Positions 1-7,926 of a stretch of 41,851 bases of DNA are shown here, in pieces. The stretch is taken from the NCBI RefSeq assembly GCF_001428405.1, contig NZ_LMSL01000040.1, positions 2,355 to 44,205 of the forward strand, in the 5' to 3' direction. Positions within the stretch are counted from its first letter, which is position 1. Every line of letters begins with the position of its first letter. Position numbers and translations under genes: made by a program. Origin of the DNA: Frateuria sp. Soil773 (GTDB lineage Bacteria > Pseudomonadota > Gammaproteobacteria > Xanthomonadales > Rhodanobacteraceae). The notes beneath the pieces are model-generated. The model saw only the letters and a program-made list of their open reading frames with translations. It was not told where the DNA came from and did no database searches.

Positions 1-891
1 TCGGCAGTGCGATTGGTTCGCCGGGTCAAGGAAGCATTGGGGCGAGACCTTGCCCTGGTCGACATTTTCCGCCATACCAGTCTGTCCGCATTGGCGAGCG
101 CACTACAGTCAGGCTCTGGCGCAGCTTGGCTGACCACGTTGCGCCAACAGGCAGCGCCGACGGCGACGTTGGTCCTCGTCCACCCGATTGGCGGCGACGT
201 GCAGGCTTACCGGGAGCTGGCAGAAAGAATGTCGGCCGACGTGCGCGTACTTGCTATCGAGTCGCCGATGCTTCACGACGCGCCAGCGCCACATTCGATC
301 GATTCCCTTGCCGTCCAATACGCGGATGCGTTGCGAGAGACCCCGATCGAAGGAACGCTGGTCCTGGGCGGTTGGTCTCTAGGTGGATTGATCGCCGCAG
401 CAATGGCTCAGGTGCTGGGTGAAAGGTGCGACGGCATCGTCTTTGTTGACTCCTTCAGCACAGCCGCGGAAGAAGTGACGGACCCGCTTCATGCCGCAGC
501 GTTGATCCTGGCCGGCGAGTTGGGGCTCAAGACCAGCATCATCCACGATCACGCGTTCGGCACTTCGGCGCCTGATCGACTCTTGGAGGCCGGAAAGCAT
601 TTCAAACGCCTGCCGGAAGGTACCTCCATGCAGGACCTGGAAAAGCGGTTGACCGTCCTGAGCACGCATCTGCGCATCTGGCGGACACACCAGGCGGCTG
701 TCATTGACGTACCCGCGCTCTATTTGGGGGCCGGCGAATGCCATGCCGCCGGCGGATTCGTTTCAACCCGCGTGATGGAACAGGTTGCCATTCCCGACTG
801 CAATCACCACACGATCCTTCGGACGCCACAGCAGGCGCTTATTGCCGAGCACCTTTGCCATTTCATCGATTCGCTCAGAGGCCCAATCTGA
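1..891 (+). CDS. Nonribosomal peptide synthetase, C-terminal carrier/thioesterase fragment (5' end outside window)
   Basis: This is the end of a larger gene: the frame is already open at base 1. The first ~37 residues resemble the last helices of a peptidyl carrier domain (VDIFRHTSLSALASAL); the phosphopantetheine serine would lie upstream, outside the window. From about residue 50 comes a type I thioesterase of the alpha/beta-hydrolase fold: an oxyanion-hole strand LVLVHPIGGDVQAY, the nucleophile elbow GGWSLGG and a late histidine in DCNHHTIL, which I take as the catalytic His. Such domains release the finished peptide from the last module by hydrolysis or cyclisation. The stop is followed one base later by the start of the DUF418 gene, so the two are probably co-transcribed. 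A polyketide or hybrid synthase end is possible because the adenylation domain is not visible. The thioesterase call is firm; the product is unknown. Confidence 0.88.
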   Translation, partial: SAVRLVRRVKEALGRDLALVDIFRHTSLSALASALQSGSGAAWLTTLRQQAAPTATLVLVHPIGGDVQAYRELAERMSADVRVLAIESPMLHDAPAPHSIDSLAVQYADALRETPIEGTLVLGGWSLGGLIAAAMAQVLGERCDGIVFVDSFSTAAEEVTDPLHAAALILAGELGLKTSIIHDHAFGTSAPDRLLEAGKHFKRLPEGTSMQDLEKRLTVLSTHLRIWRTHQAAVIDVPALYLGAGECHAAGGFVSTRVMEQVAIPDCNHHTILRTPQQALIAEHLCHFIDSLRGPI

Positions 892-892
892 T

Positions 893-2161
893 ATGTCCAA
901 CCACTCCGGTCCGTATTCCAACGCCCGCTACAGCGCTCCCGACGTGCTGCGTGGCTTCGCCATGTTCGGCATGCTGCTCATGAACATCCAGGGCTACGCG
1001 TTGCTTTCCTCTGAGTATGTCAACCCGATGGCGAAGGGCAGCCTCGTCGGCGCTGACTGGTGGGCTTGGGCATTTACCCACGTATTTACCGAGCAAAAGT
1101 TCATGACTTTGTTCTCGCTGTTGTTCGGCGCCGGGGTTGCCATCGCCGCAGAACACAGAGAGGCGCGTGGGCAATCACCTTGGGGCGACTTCTGGACGCG
1201 ATCGGCGCTGCTCTTGGTCATTGGCATGGCGCACGCGTACCTGGTCTGGTACGGCGACGTGCTGACGACCTACGCATTGGCCGGGGTCGTCGCCATGTTG
1301 ATGCGCAAACGGCGGGTACGGACGCTCATGGCTACCGGATTGCTTCTGCTGTCGCTGCCGAGCCTGTATTCCCTTCTCCTCGGATTTTCGTTCGGTGGTT
1401 TTCCGCCAGACATCAAGGCCGAGCTGGCACAAGCATGGAATCCGACCGTTACGGCCATTGCACGCGAGCAGCTCGCTTATCGCAGCGGCTGGCTGGCGCA
1501 GATGCCGCAACGCCTTCACGACGCCTGGACCTTGCAGACCTTCTTCATGGCCACCTTGTTCTTTTGGCGAGCGGCAGGGCTGATGTTGATTGGCATGGCG
1601 TTGCGCCAGATCGGCTTGTTGACCGGTGAACGCCCGGCGGCCACCTATTCACGCTTGGCCATGATCGGTGTGCCATTGGGAGTGGCGATTACGGTCCTGG
1701 GCGTACTCAGCAATGAGGCGCACCACTGGGAAGTGTCTTATTCCATGTTCCTGGGCAGCCAATTCAACTATTGGGGCAGCATCGTGCTCGCGTTTGGCTA
1801 CCTGGGCCTGGTGTATGCCATGCGCCAGCGCAACGCCTTCGCAGGACTGATCGGCGTGTTTGCCAAGGCCGGGCGTTCGACCTTGACCTTGTACTTGCTG
1901 ATGAGCATTGTCGGTACGTTCGTGTTCTACGGACACGGCCTTGGCTATTATGACCGCCTGGGTCGCCTGACCTTGCTAGCAATGGCGCCGGCATTCTGGC
2001 TGGTCGAATTGCTCGTACTCGGCATCTGGTCCCGGCGCTTCCGTTCAGGCCCGATGGAAATGTTGATGGCATGGGTGCGCGATCTGGTAGTGCCCGCGCC
2101 GCATGCCTCCTCCCCGGCAGTGGCATCCGCGCAACTCCACATTGAGAATATCTGCCCATGA
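893..2161 (+). CDS. DUF418 family integral membrane protein
   Basis: A 422-residue polytopic membrane protein. I chose the ATG at 893, one base after the NRPS stop, rather than an upstream in-frame extension, because the family's N-terminal signature (YSAPDVLRGFAMFGMLLMN, residues 13-31) then sits where expected. The C-terminal half contains the DUF418 landmarks: AGRSTLTLYLLMSIVG at about 326-341 and a terminal WSRRFRSGPMEMLM around 379-392. Roughly nine or ten hydrophobic segments are visible. DUF418/YeiB-like proteins are distantly related to membrane acyltransferases, and their biochemistry is mostly unknown. Its place between an NRPS and tailoring genes suggests a role in modifying, exporting or tolerating the peptide; that is inference from context only. 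It overlaps the next gene by 4 bp (ATGA). Confidence 0.85.
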   Translation: MSNHSGPYSNARYSAPDVLRGFAMFGMLLMNIQGYALLSSEYVNPMAKGSLVGADWWAWAFTHVFTEQKFMTLFSLLFGAGVAIAAEHREARGQSPWGDFWTRSALLLVIGMAHAYLVWYGDVLTTYALAGVVAMLMRKRRVRTLMATGLLLLSLPSLYSLLLGFSFGGFPPDIKAELAQAWNPTVTAIAREQLAYRSGWLAQMPQRLHDAWTLQTFFMATLFFWRAAGLMLIGMALRQIGLLTGERPAATYSRLAMIGVPLGVAITVLGVLSNEAHHWEVSYSMFLGSQFNYWGSIVLAFGYLGLVYAMRQRNAFAGLIGVFAKAGRSTLTLYLLMSIVGTFVFYGHGLGYYDRLGRLTLLAMAPAFWLVELLVLGIWSRRFRSGPMEMLMAWVRDLVVPAPHASSPAVASAQLHIENICP

Positions 2162-2781
2162 TGCGTGCCTCTGCTTGGATTCCGCCGATCTGCCTGATCG
2201 TGATTGGAATCGGTCTGACGAGCTTTGGCGTTCGGCCTATATTTGGCCTGGACGCGGCGTACCTCGGAACGGCGCTCATCTTGGCCGGCATCTGGTGGGG
2301 GCTCGCAGTCGGCACTATGAGCCGGTCGGATTCACGGTCCGACCATGCCTTGGAAATGCGGTTGCGCGATTGGCTCGCCATACTCGTTTCGGGTGGATTG
2401 GCCCTGGCCTTTCTCGACGTCATGAGCCAAGTCGGATGGAACCATCCCTGGCGCGATCCGGTCGCCCGCCGCAGTGTTACAGGTGTAGTGCTTGCGTCCA
2501 TCGCATGGCAGGTGATTTCGTCGAGGTGGCTCGTTCGCCTGAAGGCCCCGGACACCGATCTGCGTAGATTTCGGGTGCTGTTGCTGGTCCTGGTCCCATT
2601 GCTTTGCATCTATTTCGCACTGCTATGCCTGAAGATTCAGGTCCTGCCGCCGATATTTGCAGGAAATGTGCTGATTTTGGTTTTGTTGCTCGCCCAGTTC
2701 GCAGATGCGATATGGGTCAAGGTGCGTCCACGCGTATCCACGCACCTGCCGAATCCGCCTGGCACCGACGCCGGCGGCTAA
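2158..2781 (+). CDS. Hypothetical integral membrane protein in the NRPS operon
   Basis: A 207-residue protein that I do not recognise. It starts at the ATG of an ATGA overlap with the DUF418 gene, so translational coupling is likely. Hydrophobic stretches are visible at about residues 7-25, 33-52, 72-92, 104-122, 140-160 and 165-183, suggesting five or six transmembrane helices with a short hydrophilic Pro/Thr-rich tail. No catalytic motif is evident. Since it is tightly embedded in the cluster, it may work with the DUF418 protein in transport or self-protection, but nothing in the sequence proves that. Confidence 0.7.
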   Translation: MMRASAWIPPICLIVIGIGLTSFGVRPIFGLDAAYLGTALILAGIWWGLAVGTMSRSDSRSDHALEMRLRDWLAILVSGGLALAFLDVMSQVGWNHPWRDPVARRSVTGVVLASIAWQVISSRWLVRLKAPDTDLRRFRVLLLVLVPLLCIYFALLCLKIQVLPPIFAGNVLILVLLLAQFADAIWVKVRPRVSTHLPNPPGTDAGG

Positions 2782-2825
2782 AGCCGGCCTCGAAGCCTGA
2801 TCACCGTTCCCGGAGAATACTTTTC

Positions 2826-3581
2826 ATGGCCAACGTACAGCTCTACGACGACACGGCTGCCATCTACGACATCTTTGAACTGGGTGGTACCGGGGTGACG
2901 CCGATCACCAACGGTTTGTTGGATACATGCTTCCGCCGTCACCAAGTGCAACGCGTCCTGGACATGACATGCGGTACCGGCGCGCAAACGATCGGCCTGT
3001 GCCAGTTGGGCTATGACGTAACCGGCTCGGACTTGAGCAAGGGCATGATCGAGATTGCCGTGCGAAAGTCGCAGGGCCTGCCCATCTCGTATCACCACGC
3101 CGACATGCGAACCGTCTCGCTGGGGCAGTTTGATGCCGTCATATCCATGTTCAACGCAATCGGACACCTGTCCACGCCGGATTTTGCTGCCACCATACGC
3201 AACGCCGCACGGAATCTGCGGTCAGGCGGCGTATACGTATTCGACATTTTCAATCGCGAGATGATGGGCCTGTCGCCGAAGTACGAGATCATCGACGCGG
3301 TGAGGGAAGTTGGTGATACGAAGTACGTCCGTTTTACCCGCAGCCTGTATGAACATCATTCGGGGCGCCTGACCCTGGTTCAGAAGACCTATGTGCAGCG
3401 CGGCCGTCAGGAGCCCCAGGTCATTCCCGACGAGTACACGCTGCAGACCTATCGCGCTTCCGAGCTGCAGGAACTTCTTTTGGCCAATGGCTTCGCTCGA
3501 GCGGAAATTACCGGCGAGGGTATGCTCGATGTCTTCGGCATCAAGGGCCTTTGCCACTTGGCGATCGGCATCAAGGCGTGA
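2826..3581 (+). CDS. Class I SAM-dependent methyltransferase
   Basis: A 251-residue protein starting at ATG 2826; an upstream extension to 2604 is rejected because it overlaps the preceding gene. The Rossmann-like SAM site is clear: motif I LDMTCGTGAQT at residues 45-55, an acidic residue at the end of strand 2 (D69), HADMR at 91-95, and the motif IV region FDAVISMFNAIGHL at 102-115. This pattern is typical of small-molecule methyltransferases (Methyltransf_25/UbiE-like group). In this cluster it is probably a tailoring enzyme adding an N-, O- or C-methyl group to the peptide, though the acceptor cannot be read from sequence. Its stop overlaps the GTG start of the phosphopantetheinyl transferase (GTGA at 3578-3581). 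Confidence 0.85.
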   Translation: MANVQLYDDTAAIYDIFELGGTGVTPITNGLLDTCFRRHQVQRVLDMTCGTGAQTIGLCQLGYDVTGSDLSKGMIEIAVRKSQGLPISYHHADMRTVSLGQFDAVISMFNAIGHLSTPDFAATIRNAARNLRSGGVYVFDIFNREMMGLSPKYEIIDAVREVGDTKYVRFTRSLYEHHSGRLTLVQKTYVQRGRQEPQVIPDEYTLQTYRASELQELLLANGFARAEITGEGMLDVFGIKGLCHLAIGIKA

Positions 3582-4279
3582 GCAGAGTCGCACTGGTCCT
3601 GGATTGCCATGGCGAAGTTCCCGGGATCGGCTCCGATCTGGCACTACTGAGCCAGGACGAGCGGAAAAAAGCGCGACGCTTCGTTTTCGACCGCGACAGG
3701 CACCAGTACATCCGGGCGGCAGCGCTGCTGCGTCGCCAGCTTGGCGTACGTTGTGGCGTGGCGCCTGAAACAATCGGCTATGAGCGCAATGCATACGGCA
3801 AGCTCGCGCTTTCGAGCGTAAAACCGGCGCCTTGCGCTTTCAATCTCTCGCATACGACCCGGGCTATTTTGATTGGTATTGCGCCGGAAAACCTTGGAGT
3901 GGACATTGAATTTACCGGCGGCAGGCCGTTCCCGCAGGAGATCATGTCTTCGGTGTTCAGCGAGCGTGAGTGCCGCTGGATGTATCAAGACCCTTTGGGC
4001 ATCCAGATAGCCGGTTTTGCGCACTGGACACGCAAGGAGGCGGTAATCAAAGCGGATGGCCGTGGCTTGAGTCTGGAGCCGGCGACTTTTGAACTCATGC
4101 CGGAACCTTTGCAGCCCAAGCCGACGGAATGGAGGAGGGACCGCTGGCAATGCATGCTTGCCCAGTCGGCTTATTTCGGCGCTACTGCTGCCTTATGCTC
4201 GGGTTGGGTGTACTCGGTCGCCTGTGCCGAGGAAGCCGACCGCGACGCGTTTGTCCAGGCATTCGATTTGCTTTGTTGA
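3578..4279 (+). CDS. 4'-phosphopantetheinyl transferase, Sfp type
   Basis: This enzyme transfers the phosphopantetheine arm of coenzyme A to the serine of carrier domains, activating NRPS proteins such as the one at the start of the window. With the GTG start at 3578, which overlaps the methyltransferase stop, the protein is 233 residues, the usual size for the Sfp group. The two family signatures are present: GVDIE at residues 107-111 (Mg2+-binding Asp/Glu) and FAHWTRKEAVIKADGRGL at about 147-164 (W-x-x-KEA motif). A substrate-side motif FNLSHT lies at about 88-93. It is the last of five tightly coupled genes, so it is probably dedicated to this cluster. It could also modify carrier proteins elsewhere in the cell. 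Start choice is inferred from the overlap and from alignment with the family. Confidence 0.92.
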   Translation: MSRVALVLDCHGEVPGIGSDLALLSQDERKKARRFVFDRDRHQYIRAAALLRRQLGVRCGVAPETIGYERNAYGKLALSSVKPAPCAFNLSHTTRAILIGIAPENLGVDIEFTGGRPFPQEIMSSVFSERECRWMYQDPLGIQIAGFAHWTRKEAVIKADGRGLSLEPATFELMPEPLQPKPTEWRRDRWQCMLAQSAYFGATAALCSGWVYSVACAEEADRDAFVQAFDLLC

Positions 4280-4460
4280 AGACGTTCCGAACGCCATTGC
4301 TTCATATATGTCGCATATTGGCTCGGTATGCTGGTCAATGCCTTGGTGCGGCAGTTGGAAATATTACATGCCAGCCGGCGCTGATGATGCCGACCGGATA
4401 CGGGGACTGGTAATTTCCGAAAAATACGGGCCGTACATTGTTGTGCTCTGCGAGGACGAA
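4280..4460 (+). promoter_or_regulatory. AT-rich gap between the NRPS operon and the DUF998-like gene
   Basis: No gene is supported here. The stretch 4261-4320 has only 24 G or C in 60 bases, against about 80% in some core genes of this window, and contains AT-rich motifs such as TTCATATATG and CATATTGG around 4300-4320. It is the likeliest place for a promoter of the following gene, but I cannot assign -35/-10 boxes confidently. A good ribosome-binding site (GAGGA at 4451-4455 region) precedes the ATG at 4461. Confidence 0.35.
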
Positions 4461-5096
4461 ATGGCTGGGAATACAAGCCCGCAACATCGTGGCTTACGCT
4501 GGAGTGGACTCGGCGTACTTCTGTGGTTCACCGGCTGCGTGGTCGGCTTCGCAGCGTTGCGACCCGATTACCATCATGCCACCAAAGCCATCAGTGAGCT
4601 GGGTGCGGTCGGGGCGCCGAATATGCTATGGATGAACTTCCTGGGGTTCATCGGTGCTGCCGTACTGTTGGCGTTGTTTGCGCTTCAAGCTCGGAAATTA
4701 CCGACTGAGATCGGGCTGGACTACCGTCTGCTGTTGGCTTGCGCGGCCTTGTTTGCGATGAACGCCGTTCCTATTCAAATGGGGAGCGACGGAGACCCGG
4801 ACATGCACGCTGTGACCAGTCGGATCCATTTCATGTTCGCAATGCTGACGCCGCTGCCATGGCTGATCGCGTTATCCAAGCTGATTCGGGTTGCCAATTA
4901 CTTCAGGCGTAGGGACCTGACGATCCTCAGCGGCATTTGCCTGGTTGGGTTTTCCATTTTTGCGTTGGCGGGGATTTTTCGAATGATTCCAGGAATGCCT
5001 GGCCTGCTGCAACGGCTGTCCTTCCTGTTTTTTCTGTTTTGGTTTGCGCTGGCGGGGTGGTTGCTGAGCCAGTCGACACCCGATACGCATGCATGA
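4461..5096 (+). CDS. DUF998-like integral membrane protein
   Basis: A 211-residue membrane protein with about six hydrophobic segments. The ATG at 4461 is preceded by a GAGGA-type ribosome-binding site, which decides the start against upstream in-frame ATGs. It has the look of DUF998 proteins: a first helix followed by a loop with P-x-Y-x-H-x-x-x-A-I-S-E-L-G (RPDYHHATKAISELGAVGAP, about residues 34-53), then a loop with D-x-D-x-H (GDPDMHAVTSRIHFMFAML) before the fourth helix. DUF998 function is unknown. It follows the biosynthetic operon after a 181-bp gap, so membership in the cluster is uncertain. Its GC is low like its left neighbours, suggesting it shares their origin. Confidence 0.72.
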   Translation: MAGNTSPQHRGLRWSGLGVLLWFTGCVVGFAALRPDYHHATKAISELGAVGAPNMLWMNFLGFIGAAVLLALFALQARKLPTEIGLDYRLLLACAALFAMNAVPIQMGSDGDPDMHAVTSRIHFMFAMLTPLPWLIALSKLIRVANYFRRRDLTILSGICLVGFSIFALAGIFRMIPGMPGLLQRLSFLFFLFWFALAGWLLSQSTPDTHA

Positions 5097-6199
5097 GGCA
5101 GCGACACGGGCCGTCGCCGGGCAGGCGCTGCAACAACCTTCGTGCGAGGGATGTCTTGGCCGGCGTGCCTAGGCATTTCCAATCACGGGATAGGTGCCGG
5201 GATCGGCGCCGTACCGTTTCTTCGTGATGGACTGAGGTAATGCCATCCTCGTGCCACACCCTTTGGCGGTGTTCGGGAATGAAGCATGAGTCCGACGGCA
5301 ACGTTGCCGTAAGGAAACTCTGGCTATCAGGCCGGCACTGTCGTGGAATGGCGACGGCTTTGTCCAGTCGTGTTCGTCGCATTCCTGTCTGGCATTGTCT
5401 GCTGACGACCGATTTGAATGGTCACCATACGCATCCAGCGGCAGAGTATCCGCAACGTGTCCATCACGTTGAAGAATCTGGAAGTCGCCGCAGGCTTGCA
5501 TGGCTGCCGGGGCAGCCGGCCAGACGCATGTGCTGCCGTCTTCGCGGGCCTGCCAGTCGATATGGTTCTTGAAAGCGTCGATGATCGTACTGTGTTGTGT
5601 CGCTTGGGACTTGCCTGCACTTGACATTGGATCATTTGCATGGTCACTGCATCATCAGGAATAGGCCGCCGGCATGCTGTTGGCCTCATCCTTCGGGAGT
5701 GGGGAAGTCTGCTTCCGTGAAAGGCAAACAGAACGCTGACGCTGTCGATATGTTTGTTCGAAGAATCTTTGAATCTGCAAGCCCCCTCCCGGCAAGAGGG
5801 GTCTTTCTATAAAAGATTGCGAGTCGCCGGGTGCCTGGATACCACGTCGAGGTCACTCCGGTAGCCCGGTTGGGGCATACCCCTGATGGACCACTCGGCT
5901 GTGACGCAAGCATTTCCGATCGAAAGAAATCCCGGCAGGGTATGGGCCACGACCTGGGTGCCAGGGACGATGACATTCATCGGTGGATTGGCGGTGCATT
6001 CCTTTGCCCGAAGCCGGGACGATGCCTTCGCCTTAGGGGCGAACGGTGGCTTTTGGTGCAGTGCAAATGTACTGCCGCTGGAATCGGGATTAAAAAGCAG
6101 CGGGCAAGCTGCGTGCCGGGTGGGGTCTTGCACCGGTGCGGTGCCTTCCGGATCGGGTCTCCCGGTCAACCGTATTCCTCAATCCACCCGCGAGAGTCC
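5097..6199. other. 1.1-kb gene-poor stretch between the NRPS locus and the sigma-factor operon
   Basis: I see no convincing gene in this interval. Open frames exist on both strands (for example 5169-5627 minus and 5807-6169 minus), but several overlap each other, lack clear ribosome-binding sites, and their products match no family I know and have no domain-like pattern. A frame open from 5831 into the sigma-factor gene is probably just an upstream extension. Sequence texture is mixed, with lower GC on the left and higher on the right, which fits a junction between accessory DNA and the core chromosome. A terminator-like hairpin lies at 5783-5806 and a 10-bp palindrome GCACCGGTGC at 6130-6139. 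It may contain decayed gene remnants. Confidence 0.5.
5783..5806 (+). terminator. Terminator-like hairpin
   Basis: CCCCTC (5783-5788) can pair with GAGGGG (5796-5801) around the loop CCGGCAA, followed by TCTTT. The stem is short (6 bp, all G-C except one pair) and the T-tract imperfect, so this is a weak to moderate rho-independent terminator on the plus strand. It lies far downstream of the DUF998-like gene. Confidence 0.4.
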
Positions 6200-6784
6200 A
6201 TGCCGTTCAGTCCGTTGCGTATCCGGCAACGATCCGAAGCCGCCGCTTCCGATACGGGAGGCGATGCGTGCGCGGAGCTGTTCGTGGTGTTGTTGCGCGA
6301 GCTGGAGCCGGGGCTGCGTCGCTACATGGGGCGGCAACTGGCGGATGCGGACGCGGCCGAGGACGCGGTGCAGGAGACCTTTCTGCGCATGCTGCGCTAT
6401 CGCCAGCGCAGCGACGGCGGCGAGGTGAGGGCGTTGCTGTTCCGGGTGGCGGCCAGCGTGGTGGCCGACCACCGCCGCCAGGCGCGCACCAAGCAGGCGG
6501 ACCGTCATTGCAGCATCGAGAGCACGGACGTAGCCTCGCCCGAGGCGCAGCCCGACCGGGTGTTGTCCGACCGACAGAACCTGGCCTGCATCAAGGAGGC
6601 GATCCGCCAGTTGCCGCCGCATTGCCGGCAGGTCTTCCTGCTGCACCGCTTCGACGGCATGAGCTACCGCGACATCGCGCGGCGCTTCGGGGTCTCCGAG
6701 CGCACCGTGGAGAACCAGATCGCCCATGCGCTGGCGGTGTGCCGCCGCGCACTAGGGGAATATCGCGGAAGAACGTTCAAGTAA
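6200..6784 (+). CDS. ECF-family RNA polymerase sigma factor (FecI-like)
   Basis: A 194-residue extracytoplasmic-function sigma factor that would direct RNA polymerase to the promoter of its cognate receptor genes. Region 2 is seen in LFVVLLRELEPGLRRYMG followed by DADAAEDAVQETFLRMLRY (about residues 30-72). Region 4 is ACIKEAIRQLPPHCRQVFLL followed by a helix-turn-helix (MSYRDIARRFGVSERTVENQ), about 130-180. I start at ATG 6200, just after GAGAG; the open frame further upstream does not look like protein. FecR follows 2 bp after the stop, so the two are one transcription unit. In the Fec/FpvI paradigm the sigma factor is held by FecR until the outer-membrane receptor binds its ligand. Here the receptor is broken (see 7927-11006). 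Confidence 0.9.
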   Translation: MPFSPLRIRQRSEAAASDTGGDACAELFVVLLRELEPGLRRYMGRQLADADAAEDAVQETFLRMLRYRQRSDGGEVRALLFRVAASVVADHRRQARTKQADRHCSIESTDVASPEAQPDRVLSDRQNLACIKEAIRQLPPHCRQVFLLHRFDGMSYRDIARRFGVSERTVENQIAHALAVCRRALGEYRGRTFK

Positions 6785-6786
6785 TC

Positions 6787-7773
6787 ATGGACCGCAGAAA
6801 CGACGTCGCCTCCATTTTCGAGCAGGCCGAGCGCTGGTTCGCCCGGCTGCGCTCGCGCGACTGCTCCGCCGCCGAGCGCCTGGCGTTCGAGGCGTGGCAG
6901 GCGGCCGATCCGGCGCATGCCGCGGCCTACGACGAAACGGCGCGGCTGTGGGACGAACTGGCCCCGCTGGCGGACGACGCCGAGGTGGCGCAGTGGCGCA
7001 ACGGCGCGGTTCCCGGCGAAGCGCGCCATGCCGGGCGCCGGCGCGCCGTGTGGGGATGGAGCGCGGCGGCAGGCGTGCTGCTGGGGCTGGCCTTCGGAGG
7101 CTACGCCCTGTGGCGCAAGCCCGCGCCGGCCCCGGCGGCGACCGCCCATTACGCGACGGCCGCCGGCGAGCTGCGCCGGGTGACCCTGGCCGACGGCTCC
7201 CGCCTCACCCTGAACGGCGATACCGTGCTCAACGTGACGATGGATGCCGGCATGCGCGACGTGAAGCTGCTGCGGGGGCAGGCCGTCTTCGACGTCGCCC
7301 ACGAGGCGCGGCGGCCTTTCGTGGTGCATGCCGCGGGCAACGCCATCCGCGACATCGGCACGCGCTTCGACGTGAGCCTGGAGCAGGCGCAGGCGCGCAT
7401 CAACGTGATCGAGGGCGTCGTCAACGTGACGCGCGGCGCCCGGACGGCGATGCTGACCCGCGGCGAGGAACTCGCCGCGGGCGAGGATTTGTGGCGCCAG
7501 CGCAACGTCGATCCCGACGTGGCGATCGGCTGGACGCACGGCATGCTGGTGTTCCGCCAGACGCCGCTGGACGAGGCCGTGGCCCAGGCCAACCGCTATG
7601 GCGACGGCCGTACCCGGCTGGTCGTGGCCGACCCGTCGCTGGCCAGCCTGCCGATCAGCGGGGACTTCCGCATCGGCGAGACCGACTCGCTGGTGCGCGC
7701 GCTGCAAAGCGCCTTCCCGATCCAGGCCCGGCACGACCGCGCCAGCGGCGAAACCCGCCTCTACAGGCGCTGA
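6787..7773 (+). CDS. FecR-family anti-sigma / signal-transducing protein
   Basis: A 328-residue inner-membrane regulator that passes a signal from the TonB receptor to the sigma factor. Domain order: a cytoplasmic DUF4880-type N-terminus (AERWFARLRSRDCSAAERLAFEAWQ region, about 14-56) that binds the sigma factor; one transmembrane helix at about 87-109 preceded by Arg residues; a periplasmic FecR domain (about 118-215) with ADGSRLTLNGDTVLNV and DIGTRFDV; and a DUF4974-like C-terminus (about 240-325) ending in RHDRASGETRLYRR. The ATG at 6787 lies 2 bp after the sigma-factor stop. All parts appear intact. Confidence 0.92.
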   Translation: MDRRNDVASIFEQAERWFARLRSRDCSAAERLAFEAWQAADPAHAAAYDETARLWDELAPLADDAEVAQWRNGAVPGEARHAGRRRAVWGWSAAAGVLLGLAFGGYALWRKPAPAPAATAHYATAAGELRRVTLADGSRLTLNGDTVLNVTMDAGMRDVKLLRGQAVFDVAHEARRPFVVHAAGNAIRDIGTRFDVSLEQAQARINVIEGVVNVTRGARTAMLTRGEELAAGEDLWRQRNVDPDVAIGWTHGMLVFRQTPLDEAVAQANRYGDGRTRLVVADPSLASLPISGDFRIGETDSLVRALQSAFPIQARHDRASGETRLYRR

Positions 7774-7926
7774 GAACGCCCCGGCGCAAGGTCGCAACCG
7801 CGCCTTCCGCGGCGGTTGCGCATCGCCCAGGAAAATTCCCGAAAAAAAGTTCTAGGGGTATTCGCCGCCCGCTGCGTTCTTTTGCCTGACCGTAGTCCAA
7901 CCGCATGGACGAAAAGGGGAGCATGC

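Noticed and set aside
785-892. Earlier start of the DUF418 gene inside the NRPS gene
   Set aside because: The 36 extra residues overlap the thioesterase coding region and lack similarity to the family start; ATG 893 fits.
5169-5627. 152-codon minus-strand frame in the gene-poor gap
   Set aside because: It gives no family pattern, no good ribosome-binding site, and overlaps other equally open frames; I could not support it as a gene.
5831-6199. N-terminal extension of the sigma factor by 123 codons
   Set aside because: ECF sigma factors begin close to region 2; the extension has no domain-like sequence and three frames are open there by composition alone.
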